The notes under the pieces were generated by a model. The model saw only the letters and a program-made list of their open reading frames with translations, searched no databases and was not told the DNA's origin. From Ralstonia pickettii DTP0602 (GTDB lineage Bacteria; Pseudomonadota; Gammaproteobacteria; Burkholderiales; Burkholderiaceae), in assembly GCA_000471925.1 (NCBI GenBank), contig CP006667.1, positions 930,001-994,000 on the forward strand: a DNA stretch of 64,000 nucleotides. Reading direction: 5' to 3'. This document shows, piece by piece, positions 32,554 through 41,110 of this stretch. Position numbers and translations under genes: made by a program. Position 1 is the first letter of the stretch. Every line of letters starts with the position of its first letter.

Positions 32554-34167
32554 ATGATTCACGAGTCAGGTTTGCGCCTGGAGCTCACGGAGCCAGGCGA
32601 GCAGGTGCATGCGCGCTACACGCCGGAGCCCGGCAGGTTACCGCCGGATCACGACAGCCTCAAGCAATGCCTGGCCAGCCTGGGCTGGGCCGGCGCGCGG
32701 CTGGAAGCGCGCGCGGTGGCGCAGTTCCTGGCGCAATGCCAGCGCGCCGAGCATGAGATCGACGCCACCATCGGCGCGCTGATCGACGGCGCTTTTGAAC
32801 TCGATATCACCGGCGACGGCCTGGCCGTGCGGCTGACGCTGATGCCGCCCGAAGGCGGAAGGCCGGTCACCGCGGAGGACATCCGCCGTGCCGTGGCGGA
32901 CCTTGGCGTGGTGGCGCCGATCCAGAGCCTTGCATTGGATGCCGCACTGGCCGAAGGCACCTGCGAGCTGCGCACCATCGCCGCCGGCGTGGCACCCCGC
33001 CAGGGCGAGCCGGCGCGCTTCGTCAACCTGCTTGAGCCGCGCAAGCCGGCGCAGGCCGACGACGAAGCCACCAAGGTCGACCTGCGCGACCTGGGCAACC
33101 TGCTGCTGCTCAGCCCCGGCACGCCGCTGATGCGCCGCATCCCGGCCGTGCCCGGCAACGACGGCGTGGACGTGTTCGGCAAGCCCATCGCGGCAGATCC
33201 TGTGGAGGATCCACCCTTCGCAGAAGGCCTCACCGGCGCGGCCGCCGATCCCGACGATGCCAACCTGCTGGTCGCGGTGATCGCAGGATCCCCTGTGGTC
33301 GGCGTCTATGGCATCTCGGTCAGCCCGGTGGTGCAGGTGGAGTCGGTCGACCTGCATTCCGGCAATGTCGCGTTCGACGGCACGCTGCGCGTGTCGGGCG
33401 ATATCCGTACCGGCATGTCGGTAAGCGTGAGCGGCGACGTGGTGGTCGAAGGCACCATCGAGGCCGCCAACGTCGAGGCGGGCGGCAACGTCGTGGTCAA
33501 GGGCGGCATTATCGGCAAGGCCAAGTCCAGACACACCGAAGGCGGTATCAGCCGCGCCAGCGTGCGCTGCAAGGGCGCGGTGAAGGCGCGCTTTATCGAG
33601 AACGCCGTGGTCGAGGCCGGTACCGAGGTCACTGTCGACAGCGGCATCCGCCAGAGCGATGTTGCCGCGGGCGAGCGCATCGTGGTGGGCGGCCCCGGCG
33701 TGCAGGGCAGCATCAGCGGCGGCCGCAGCCGCGCCATGCTGGCCGTGCGCGCCGCGGTGCTGGGCGCCCCGGCCGGCACCGCCACCAGCGTGCAGGTCGG
33801 CCTGAACCCCTACGCCGACGCGCAGCGCGCCGCGCTGGAAGGCGATCGCCGCCGGCTGCTGGAAGAGCAGAACAAGGTCAGGCAACTGGTGGCGTTCTTC
33901 GCCCAGCACCCGGACAAAGCCGTCGGCGACCTGCGCGAGAAGGCGCGCGCGACGCTGTTCAAGCTCTCGCGCGACCTGTTCGAGCTGGAGGGGCGGCTGA
34001 CCGAACTCGGCCAGCAGATGCAGCCCGCCGCCGACGCCGTGATCGACGCCGCGCACCGCATCCACGGCGGCGTTACGCTGCAGGTAGGCAGCCGTGTGCT
34101 CAAAGTGATGGAAGACAAGCCTGGCGGGCAGATCCGGCTCGTCGACGACCGCATCGCGGTGACCTGA
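32554..34167 (+). CDS. DUF342 (FapA) family protein
   Basis: A 537-residue protein. A roughly 190-residue N-terminal domain is followed by the DUF342 core: PGTPLMRRIPAVPGNDGVDVFGKPI, then a right-handed beta-helix of polar repeats (SGDIRTGMSVSVSGDVVVEG, ANVEAGGNVVVKGGIIG) at about 260-400, and a C-terminal coiled coil (LEEQNKVRQLVAFF to LEGRLTELGQQM). Vibrio FapA-type members influence flagellar assembly or localise at poles. No flagellar gene is nearby here, so the role is open. The stretch 34168-34221 after it is unremarkable. Confidence 0.88.
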   Translation: MIHESGLRLELTEPGEQVHARYTPEPGRLPPDHDSLKQCLASLGWAGARLEARAVAQFLAQCQRAEHEIDATIGALIDGAFELDITGDGLAVRLTLMPPEGGRPVTAEDIRRAVADLGVVAPIQSLALDAALAEGTCELRTIAAGVAPRQGEPARFVNLLEPRKPAQADDEATKVDLRDLGNLLLLSPGTPLMRRIPAVPGNDGVDVFGKPIAADPVEDPPFAEGLTGAAADPDDANLLVAVIAGSPVVGVYGISVSPVVQVESVDLHSGNVAFDGTLRVSGDIRTGMSVSVSGDVVVEGTIEAANVEAGGNVVVKGGIIGKAKSRHTEGGISRASVRCKGAVKARFIENAVVEAGTEVTVDSGIRQSDVAAGERIVVGGPGVQGSISGGRSRAMLAVRAAVLGAPAGTATSVQVGLNPYADAQRAALEGDRRRLLEEQNKVRQLVAFFAQHPDKAVGDLREKARATLFKLSRDLFELEGRLTELGQQMQPAADAVIDAAHRIHGGVTLQVGSRVLKVMEDKPGGQIRLVDDRIAVT

Positions 34168-34221
34168 GCCGGCGCCGCATAGCAAGCCTTCTGGACGCTT
34201 CCCTCCCCGGAGATTTGTACT

Positions 34222-34350
34222 ATGCTGCAGTTATGTCCTGGGGTGCCGCAGGATGGGCGAGAAGAGCTAGCGTCGGGCAGTGAATGCAGAAGCGGAATCA
34301 GCAAACTGTGGAAGCGTTACACAGAACCGACACACGTGGCACTTGAATAA
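34222..34350 (+). CDS. Possible small ORF, 42 residues
   Basis: ATG with GGAG nine bases upstream, then 42 codons (MLQLCPGVPQDGREELASGS...) ending in TAA five bases before a good intrinsic terminator. No homology recalled. Two cysteines, hydrophilic, no membrane segment. The position between stop and hairpin is suggestive, but codon bias is weak, so the region could instead be a small RNA or an untranslated tail. Confidence 0.3.
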   Translation: MLQLCPGVPQDGREELASGSECRSGISKLWKRYTEPTHVALE

Positions 34351-34354
34351 CCGG

Positions 34355-34379
34355 AAGGCCAGCCAGCACGGCTGGCCTT
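34355..34379 (+). terminator. Rho-independent terminator
   Basis: AAGGCCAGCC, loop AGCAC, GGCTGGCCTT, followed by CCTGCTTTCT. It ends either the DUF342 transcript or the small ORF. Confidence 0.75.
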
Positions 34380-34458
34380 CCTGCTTTCTGCGTCCCTGCA
34401 ACCGCCTGCCAGCCGACCTACACTGAAGGTGCAACCACACTACCGACAGGAGGTTGCT

Positions 34459-34614
34459 ATGGCTGCCACAATGATCACTGCGCTGGTGTTGATCGCCCTG
34501 GTTGCCTGTGCGGCGATCGTCATCTGGGTCCTGCGCGAAAAGAACCCGACGCTGCTGCAGCAACAAGAGCAGTCGGTGAAGACCTGGTTCGATCACATGA
34601 TTCACCGGCATTAG
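34459..34614 (+). CDS. Small single-span membrane protein, 51 residues
   Basis: A strong AGGAGG site 6 bases before the ATG and a full-length hydrophobic helix (MITALVLIALVACAAIVIWVL, residues 5-25) followed by a polar, Gln-rich tail. It has its own terminator. Likely an inner-membrane microprotein; function unknown. Confidence 0.75.
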   Translation: MAATMITALVLIALVACAAIVIWVLREKNPTLLQQQEQSVKTWFDHMIHRH

Positions 34615-34647
34615 AAAACGGCCTCGCGCGCGGGGCCACACGTTGTC

Positions 34648-34671
34648 AGCCCGCCTCGCCGGCGGGCTTTT
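34648..34671 (+). terminator. Rho-independent terminator of the small membrane protein gene
   Basis: AGCCCGCC, loop TCGCC, GGCGGGCT, then T residues. Confidence 0.88.
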
Positions 34672-34685
34672 CATTGGCGCAGGCC

Positions 34686-35798
34686 TCACGCCGCGAACAC
34701 GCGCAACTCGTGCACGCCACTGCGCTCGCAACTTGTGCCAAGCGCGCGCCCTTCGTCCGCGAGCATCGCCAGCAGCCACGCGATATCCACTTCGCGCGCA
34801 TATTGCAGCCGGAAATGGCTGCGGCGCAGCGGCACCAGCCGCAGGTCGGCGCGGCCGCCGCGATCGAAGCTGACGAAGGCCATCAGCGCCAGGTCGGGCC
34901 GGTACTCGTCGTAGCCGCCGATGCCTTCGTAGTCGTTGATGAAGTCGCCGCAGCCGTAGAGGATCGGCTTGCCCGCATGCAGCTCGATGCCGAGCGGATG
35001 GTGCGAGGAATGGCCGTGGACGATATCCGCGCCGGCGCGCCCCACCAGGCCGCGTGCGAAGGCGCGTTGCGCCGGGTCGATGCGGTAGCCCCAGTTCGGT
35101 CCCCAGTGGATTGAAATCACTACCACGTCGCCCGCCCGCCTGATGCCGCGCACTTGTGCCGCGATGCGTTCAAGCGAAGCATCGGACCAGTCATCGAGCA
35201 GGTTCACGCCCGAATGCCCGGCACTGGCGCGCCACGCCGCCGGCGTGCCGGCGTTCTCCATCGCAAAGCCAAGCACCACCACGCGGCCGCCGCCCGGCAG
35301 CGGCAACAGCGCGGCACGTGCGGCGGAGGCCTCGTCGGGGCCGGCGCCGGCATGCTCGATGTGCGCCCCGTCCAGTGCTGCCAGCGTATCGTCCAGCCCT
35401 GCGCGTCCCCAGTCGAGCACATGGTTGTTGGCCAGTACCGCGCAGTCGATGCCCGCCGCCTGCAGGCAAGCGATATTGCCCGGATGCATCCGGTAGTGCA
35501 CCGACTTGCCCGGCCAGGCGTCGTCGCTGGTGGTGATGGCGGTTTCGAGATTGACGATGCGCGGCCGCGCCGCGCGGCTTTCTAGTTCCGCCAGCGCCAC
35601 GCCCCACGGGTATTCCGGCGCGGCGAGGCGCGCGATCGGTCCGGCTTTGCGCTCGGCAAGGTGCACGTAGTCGAGCGCGGAATGCACATACGATTCGTGC
35701 AGCAGCGGCTGGCTGGGATGCGCGAGGATCTGGTCGATGCCGCGGCCGGTCATCACGTCGCCGCAAAGGAATAGGGGAGGTGAGGTCGAAGGGTTCAT
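34686..35798 (-). CDS. CapA family protein (metallophosphatase-like, PGA_cap)
   Basis: A 370-residue protein of the CapA/PgsA calcineurin-like family: FLCGDVMTGRGIDQIL at the start, RIVNLETAITTS, CAVLANNHVLDWG, VVISIHWGPNWGYRIDP and DIVHGHSSHHPLGIELHAGKPILYGCGDFINDY. These Asp/Asn/His positions match the metallophosphatase core. CapA proteins take part in poly-gamma-glutamate capsule export in Bacillus, but no capB/capC gene is present here and no signal peptide or membrane anchor is seen, so the role is probably different. Monocistronic. Confidence 0.87.
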   Translation of the reverse strand: MNPSTSPPLFLCGDVMTGRGIDQILAHPSQPLLHESYVHSALDYVHLAERKAGPIARLAAPEYPWGVALAELESRAARPRIVNLETAITTSDDAWPGKSVHYRMHPGNIACLQAAGIDCAVLANNHVLDWGRAGLDDTLAALDGAHIEHAGAGPDEASAARAALLPLPGGGRVVVLGFAMENAGTPAAWRASAGHSGVNLLDDWSDASLERIAAQVRGIRRAGDVVVISIHWGPNWGYRIDPAQRAFARGLVGRAGADIVHGHSSHHPLGIELHAGKPILYGCGDFINDYEGIGGYDEYRPDLALMAFVSFDRGGRADLRLVPLRRSHFRLQYAREVDIAWLLAMLADEGRALGTSCERSGVHELRVFAA

Positions 35799-36018
35799 GG
35801 CGCTGTTCGTTAGGCGCTGCGATTGCGCGCCGTCGATTCATGATAGGCCGGCATGGCGGCATGATCGCCGTACCGCACTTGCCGCGCGCACTACCCAGTA
35901 CACGTTTACATTCATCCGGTGCCCGCCTTAAATGGTGAAGTCATCGGTCCTCGTGGTCATCACTTCCCCATCCGCCGCGCGCCGTCCGATATTCGCAACC
36001 AGCATCGGGAGGCACATC

Positions 36019-37407
36019 ATGGCCCAGCTATCCAGCGAACTTGTCGAGGGACTCAAGTCCCGCCTGAGGGGGCAGTTGCTGCAACCGGCCGACCCCGGCT
36101 ACGACGAGGCCCGCAGCATCTGGAATGCGATGATCGACCGCCACCCGGCGCTGATCGTGCGAGCCGCCGGCACTGCCGACGTGATCGCCGCCGTCAATTT
36201 CGCGCGCGACAACGGCGTGCTGCTGGCGATACGCGGCGGCGGCCACAATATCGGCGGACTGGCGATCTGCGAAGCCGGCATGGTGCTCGACCTGTCGCAG
36301 ATGAAGTCCGTGCGCGTCGATCCCAAGGCGCAGCGTGGCTACGTGGAGCCCGGCGCCACGCTGCGCGACTTCGACCATGAAGCGCAGGCCTTCGGCCTGG
36401 CCACGCCGCTGGGCATCAACTCCACCACGGGCGTCGCGGGGCTGACGCTGGGCGGCGGCTTCGGCTGGCTCAGCCGCAAGTTCGGCACCACGGTCGACAA
36501 CCTGGTATCGGCGCAGGTGGTGACTGCCGACGGCAAGCTGCTGCGCGCCAGCGCCGACGAGAACGCCGACCTGTTCTGGGCGCTGCGCGGTGGCGGCGGC
36601 AACTTCGGCGTGGTGACCATGTTCGAGTTCCGCCTGCACCCGGTGGGGCCGGAAGTGTATGGCGGCCTGATCGTCTATCCGCTGGAGCAGGCGGCCGCCG
36701 TGATCCCCGCCTACCGCGAGCTGTACGAGTCGATGCCGGACGAGCTGACCGTATGGGTGGTGCTGCGCCAGGCGCCGCCGCTGCCGTTCCTGCCTCCCGA
36801 GGCGCACGGCAAGCCGATCGCGGCGCTGGCGATCTGCTATATCGGCCCGCCCGACAAGGGTCCCCAACTGGTCGAGCCGCTGCGCAAGCTTGGCACGCCC
36901 TACGGCGAGCACGTCGGCCCGATGCCATTCACCGCCTGGCAGCAGGCCTTCGATCCATTGCTGACGCCGGGCGCGCGCAACTACTGGAAGTCGCATAACT
37001 TTGCCGGCCTGGACGACGGCATGATCACGATGCTGATCGAGCAGATCGGCAAGCTGCCGTCCCCGCAGTGCGAGGTCTTTATCGGCGCGATGGGCGGCCA
37101 GACCAACCGCGTGGCCCCGGACGCGACCGCTTATGCCAGCCGCGACGCCAAGTTCATCATGAACCTGCACGGGCGCTGGGATTCGCCTGCCGACGACGAC
37201 CGGTGCATCGCCTGGGCACGCGAAGTGTTCCGCGCGGCGACGCCCTATGCACTGGGCAGCGTCTACGTCAACTTTCTGACCCAGGAAGAGGTCGACCGCG
37301 TCGGCGCGGCGTACGGGCTCAACTATGACCGGCTGGTCGAGGTGAAGCGGCGCTACGACCCGGACAACCTGTTCCGTCATAACCACAACATCAACCCCTC
37401 GGCGTAG
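36019..37407 (+). CDS. FAD-linked oxidoreductase, BBE-like (berberine-bridge type)
   Basis: A 462-residue PCMH-type flavoprotein. The FAD-binding block IRGGGHNIGG contains the His (about residue 76) that carries covalent FAD in this family; TTGVAGLTLGGGFGWLSRKFG follows. The usual cysteine for a second covalent link is not apparent (GVAGLTLGGG in its place), so single attachment is likely. The BBE C-terminus is clear: LNYDRLVEVKRRYDPDNLFRHN. Typical reactions are oxidations of sugars or alkaloid-like alcohols. GGGAGG precedes the ATG. Substrate unknown. Confidence 0.9.
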   Translation: MAQLSSELVEGLKSRLRGQLLQPADPGYDEARSIWNAMIDRHPALIVRAAGTADVIAAVNFARDNGVLLAIRGGGHNIGGLAICEAGMVLDLSQMKSVRVDPKAQRGYVEPGATLRDFDHEAQAFGLATPLGINSTTGVAGLTLGGGFGWLSRKFGTTVDNLVSAQVVTADGKLLRASADENADLFWALRGGGGNFGVVTMFEFRLHPVGPEVYGGLIVYPLEQAAAVIPAYRELYESMPDELTVWVVLRQAPPLPFLPPEAHGKPIAALAICYIGPPDKGPQLVEPLRKLGTPYGEHVGPMPFTAWQQAFDPLLTPGARNYWKSHNFAGLDDGMITMLIEQIGKLPSPQCEVFIGAMGGQTNRVAPDATAYASRDAKFIMNLHGRWDSPADDDRCIAWAREVFRAATPYALGSVYVNFLTQEEVDRVGAAYGLNYDRLVEVKRRYDPDNLFRHNHNINPSA

Positions 37408-37523
37408 CTGGCGTAACCTGCATGCAGGGCGGGCCTGCCGGGGCAGGCCCGCCCGCCTTCACGCGGCTGCAACACTGGCATGCGAGCATTGCCGCGACCG
37501 CGTTGTATCCACAGGGAGAGCAG

Positions 37524-38441
37524 ATGAGACCGGGAGAGGCAGATCTTGTGCGGCGTATCCACAATGAAGTCGCCGACTACTACGACGAAGAGATCGAACT
37601 GGAACTGGACGATCGCGAAGCCAGCGAGGCCTTCGGCGATCCGGTGCACCTGTCCGACGAGGCCGAGCAGGACAGCCGCCGGCGCTATTTCCGCGAGCTG
37701 TTCCGCCTGCAGGGCGAGCTGGTGCGGCTGCAGAGCTGGGTCGCCGCCACCGGGCACAAGATCGTGATCCTGTTCGAGGGGCGCGACGCCGCCGGCAAGG
37801 GCGGCGTGATCAAGCGCATCACGCAGCGGCTCAACCCGCGCGTATGCCGCGTGGCGGCACTGCCAGCGCCCAACGACCGCGAGCGCACGCAGTGGTATTT
37901 CCAGCGCTACGCCGCACACCTGCCGGCCGCCGGCGAAATCGTGCTGTTCGACCGCAGCTGGTACAACCGCGCCGGCGTCGAGCGCGTGATGGGCTTCTGC
38001 AACGACGACCAGTACGAAGAGTTCTTCCGCTCCGTGCCCGAGTTCGAGAAGATGCTGGTGCGCTCCGGCATCCAGGTGATCAAGTACTGGTTCTCGATCA
38101 GCCACGACGAACAGCGCCTGCGCTTTCTCAGCCGCATCCACGACCCGCTCAAGCAGTGGAAGCTCAGCCCGATGGACCTGGAGTCGCAGCGCCGCTGGGA
38201 GGACTACACCAAGGCCAAGGAAATCATGCTCGAGCGCACCCATATCGCCGAGGCGCCGTGGTGGGTGGTGCAGGCCGACGACAAGAAGCGCGCGCGGCTG
38301 AACTGCATCCAGCACCTGCTCAGCCAGGTGCCCTATGCGGAAGTGGAAGCGCCCACCGTGGTGTTGCCGGGGCGGGAGCGGCACGAGGACTATGTGCGGC
38401 AGCCGGTGCCGAAGGAGATGATCGTGCCGGAGGTGTATTAA
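37524..38441 (+). CDS. ppk2: Polyphosphate kinase 2 (PPK2)
   Basis: A 305-residue P-loop kinase. Walker A FEGRDAAGKGG (about residues 88-98), Walker B and catalytic region VLFDRSWYNRAGVERVMGF, and lid WKLSPMDLESQRRWEDYTKAKE, all typical of one-domain class I PPK2 enzymes that phosphorylate nucleoside diphosphates with polyphosphate. An acidic N-terminal extension (VADYYDEEIELELDD) precedes the core. GGGAGAG lies before the ATG; the in-frame extension upstream is not needed. Class III members also use NMP; the class cannot be fixed by eye. Confidence 0.93.
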   Translation: MRPGEADLVRRIHNEVADYYDEEIELELDDREASEAFGDPVHLSDEAEQDSRRRYFRELFRLQGELVRLQSWVAATGHKIVILFEGRDAAGKGGVIKRITQRLNPRVCRVAALPAPNDRERTQWYFQRYAAHLPAAGEIVLFDRSWYNRAGVERVMGFCNDDQYEEFFRSVPEFEKMLVRSGIQVIKYWFSISHDEQRLRFLSRIHDPLKQWKLSPMDLESQRRWEDYTKAKEIMLERTHIAEAPWWVVQADDKKRARLNCIQHLLSQVPYAEVEAPTVVLPGRERHEDYVRQPVPKEMIVPEVY

Positions 38442-38498
38442 GGGGGTAGGGTATGCACGGGGTGCGTCATCGGTCCCGTTGTTCGCCGGCTACCTATA

Positions 38499-38726
38499 AT
38501 GAAAACGGCCACCTGGATAACAAGGGTGGCCGTGATCGTGGAACTGCTCGTATTCTGGGCGGCCATTCTTGCCGCCTACCTCCTGATGAAGCACGCCGGC
38601 TGCTTCAGCCAGCCTGTGCTCTATCCCGACCCCGAGCACCCGTTCCGGTACTGGTGGGCGCGGCGGGTGGGGCGCCCGCCGCCATCGCTGGCCGAGCCCA
38701 GGCAACAAGAAACCCGGAGAGCCTGA
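38499..38726 (+). CDS. Small putative membrane protein, 75 residues
   Basis: One N-terminal hydrophobic helix (VAVIVELLVFWAAILAAYLLM) and a polar C-terminal half with an aromatic YWWARRVG segment. Codon use is like the neighbours. No ribosome site is obvious. Unknown function. From 38727 to 38849 nothing supported was seen. Confidence 0.5.
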   Translation: MKTATWITRVAVIVELLVFWAAILAAYLLMKHAGCFSQPVLYPDPEHPFRYWWARRVGRPPPSLAEPRQQETRRA

Positions 38727-38849
38727 CGCCGTCCGGGTTTGTGGATCGAGTCCTCAGCTCAACGCTTCATCAGTCGTCGCGCTGACGCGGCATCGCCAAA
38801 TCCTGCCGTCGAGGTAACTGTGCGGTCACCGCAGCAAGCCGAAGTGGCA

Positions 38850-39914
38850 TCAAGTCATCAATGCCGCAAACCCCCGCAGCAGGCGCTCGATGTCGTGCGC
38901 CTGGATATGTCCCATCGTGGAGATCCGGAATAGTTCGCTCGACAGCTGCCCCTGCCCTGCATAGATCACAAAGCCGCGCGCTTTCAAGCCGTCGTGCAAC
39001 TGCGTGTACGACAAGCTTGCCGGCAAACGGTAGGCGCGCAGGACGACGGAGGACTGGTCCGCCGGCAACGCGCTTGCGATGCCACGCAACGCAAGTCCCG
39101 CGCGCACTTGCTCGGCCAGGGCCGCATAGTGCGCGTGCCTGGCGGGCTGGCCGCCGCTGTCGTGGAGCTCGCGCAGCGCTTCCACCAGGGCGTAGTAGGC
39201 GTGCACGGACGGGGTGAAAGGGGTGTTGCGCTGATCCTGCAGGCGTGCCAGCCGGCCAAGATCCAGGTAGTAGGTCCGGCTTGCGGCCTGGGCCAGCGCG
39301 TCACGCCGCGCGATCACGAAGGCGGCCCCCGGCACGCCGTGCAGGCACTTGTTGGCAGTGGCGGCCACGGCGGCAATGCTGCCGCCGAAGTCGATCGCCT
39401 CGGCGCCGAAGCTGCTGACGGCGTCGACCAGCAAGCGAACGCCTCGCTGGCGGCAAACGGCGTCGAGCGCGTGCAGATCGTTCAAGCGCCCGGTCGTCGT
39501 TTCATGGTGGATCACCGCCACATGGCCGATGGTCCGGTCCGCGTCGAGCATAGCGGCCAGCCGGTCGGGATCGGGCGCCTGCATCCAGTCATGCTTGAGC
39601 ACCTCATGGTCGATGCGGTATTGACTCGCAATCTGCGTGATGCGCTCGCCGTACACGCCGTTCTCGACAATGAGCAGCTTGCCGCCCGCGGGCACCAGCG
39701 CGGCAATCATGCTTTCGACTGCTGCTGTGCCTGACCCAGTCATCAATATCGCAGCCCACTCGGCGGGGTCCAGCCGGTAGATGTCGAGCAGCCGCGCGCG
39801 CGCCTCGTCCTGCAAATCGAAGAATTCGCTTTCGCGATGACATAGGTCGGGCTGCAGCAGGCTGCGGCGGACGCGCTCAGACAAGGTAACCGGGCCGGGG
39901 TTGAGCAATAGCAT
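38850..39914 (-). CDS. 2-aminoethylphosphonate--pyruvate transaminase-like (last gene of phosphonate operon)
   Basis: A 354-residue PLP enzyme of the alanine-glyoxylate/AEP transaminase class V group. It starts LLLNPGPVTLSERVRRSLL, as PhnW does. TGSGTAAVESMIAAL binds phosphate; VDAVSSFGAEAIDF and ATANKCLHGVPGAAF hold the PLP aspartate and Schiff-base lysine. In a biosynthetic cluster with PEP mutase and phosphonopyruvate decarboxylase, it should run from phosphonoacetaldehyde plus an amino donor to 2-aminoethylphosphonate. Its start overlaps the upstream stop by one base (TGATG). Confidence 0.9.
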   Translation of the reverse strand: MLLLNPGPVTLSERVRRSLLQPDLCHRESEFFDLQDEARARLLDIYRLDPAEWAAILMTGSGTAAVESMIAALVPAGGKLLIVENGVYGERITQIASQYRIDHEVLKHDWMQAPDPDRLAAMLDADRTIGHVAVIHHETTTGRLNDLHALDAVCRQRGVRLLVDAVSSFGAEAIDFGGSIAAVAATANKCLHGVPGAAFVIARRDALAQAASRTYYLDLGRLARLQDQRNTPFTPSVHAYYALVEALRELHDSGGQPARHAHYAALAEQVRAGLALRGIASALPADQSSVVLRAYRLPASLSYTQLHDGLKARGFVIYAGQGQLSSELFRISTMGHIQAHDIERLLRGFAALMT

Positions 39915-41110
39915 CAGTTCTCTCCGTGATCAGCGCCGATGTGGCGCGCGAGGCGTGACTTCACTTCCGCGGGGGTGATGGTGGGCCGGGGCAGGCCATC
40001 CGGCGTGCCGGCGCGTATCATCAGCCGCACGAAACGCGAGCCGGGAGCGGGTGCACCCGGCTCGACAGGCACAGCCGCCGCAAGCCAATCGTCAAGCAGC
40101 TCGAGGCGGTCGCCTTCGACCGCCGAGGCATAGCCGCAAGCCGCCGCCACGCCGGCGAATGACACATTGGGCGACACCGTGGCCTGTGCGCCGGTCGAGT
40201 CGTGTGCGCCGTTGTCGAGCAGCACGTGCGTGAGGTTCGACGGGCCGTATGCACCCAGCGTGGCGAAGTTGCCCATGCGCATCAGGGCGGCGCCATCGCC
40301 GTCGATGGCGACCACATGCAGGTCCGGGCGCACCAGTGCGAGGCCGAGCGCAAACGGCGCCACGCAACCCATCGAGCCCACCATATAGAGCTGGTTTGGC
40401 CGGTCATCGAGCGCATACAGTTCGCGGCCGCAGAAACCGGTCGATGCCAGTACCACCGTCGAAGCGGCCGGCGTATGTGCAATCACGCGCTGCAAGGCAT
40501 CGCGACGCGAAGGCAGCGCATCCGGCGCGCCCCCCCGCCATTGCGTGCGCACCGCGCATCGCGCACGCGGCGCGGGTCGATCCTGCGGCTTGAGCGCATA
40601 GGGCGCGACACTGCCCTTTTGCATGACCAGCGCGTAAGGGCGTCCGGTCGCGTCCATATGCGCCAGCGCGCGATCGAGCGCCGGGCCGATGGCGGCCGCG
40701 TCGGTCGGGAACAGCTCCCAGGGTATCTCCATGGTGTCGAGCATCGCAGGCGTGATCGGGCCCATCAGCGCGTGCTGCGGCTCGTCCGCGGTGCCCGGTT
40801 GCCCTCGCCAGGTCACGATCAGCAATTGCGGCAGGCGAAACGTCCAGGTCAGCGAAGTGAGCGGGCTCACCGCATTGCCAAGGCCGGAGTTCTGCATCAT
40901 CGTGATGCCGCGCCGGCCCCCTCTGGCCCCGAGCGTCACGCCTGCGATCAGCGCTACCGCGTCGCCTTCGTTCGCCGACGAGACGTAGTGCAACGATGGA
41001 TCCTGCAGCACGTAATTGATGAAGGGGGTGAGGTAGGAGCACGGCACCCCCGCATACCAGGAGAAGCCACGCGCCAGCGCCGCCTCGATAAACTGAGCCG
41101 CTTCGATCAT
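39914..41110 (-). CDS. Phosphonopyruvate decarboxylase
   Basis: A 398-residue ThDP enzyme. N-terminal half: [39 protein letters not shown] (catalytic Glu in NEGDA), [16 protein letters not shown] and [14 protein letters not shown]-terminal half: [15 protein letters not shown] and the ThDP motif [22 protein letters not shown]. These blocks are diagnostic of Ppd, which pulls the unfavourable PEP mutase equilibrium by decarboxylating phosphonopyruvate to phosphonoacetaldehyde. It overlaps the PEP mutase gene by four bases. The protein is a single-chain enzyme. Confidence 0.93.
   Translation of the reverse strand: MIEAAQFIEAALARGFSWYAGVPCSYLTPFINYVLQDPSLHYVSSANEGDAVALIAGVTLGARGGRRGITMMQNSGLGNAVSPLTSLTWTFRLPQLLIVTWRGQPGTADEPQHALMGPITPAMLDTMEIPWELFPTDAAAIGPALDRALAHMDATGRPYALVMQKGSVAPYALKPQDRPAPRARCAVRTQWRGGAPDALPSRRDALQRVIAHTPAASTVVLASTGFCGRELYALDDRPNQLYMVGSMGCVAPFALGLALVRPDLHVVAIDGDGAALMRMGNFATLGAYGPSNLTHVLLDNGAHDSTGAQATVSPNVSFAGVAAACGYASAVEGDRLELLDDWLAAAVPVEPGAPAPGSRFVRLMIRAGTPDGLPRPTITPAEVKSRLARHIGADHGEN

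Noticed and set aside
38739..38933. Short frame between the small membrane protein and the transaminase
   Set aside because: No ribosome site, overlaps the end of the transaminase gene, and no family resemblance.
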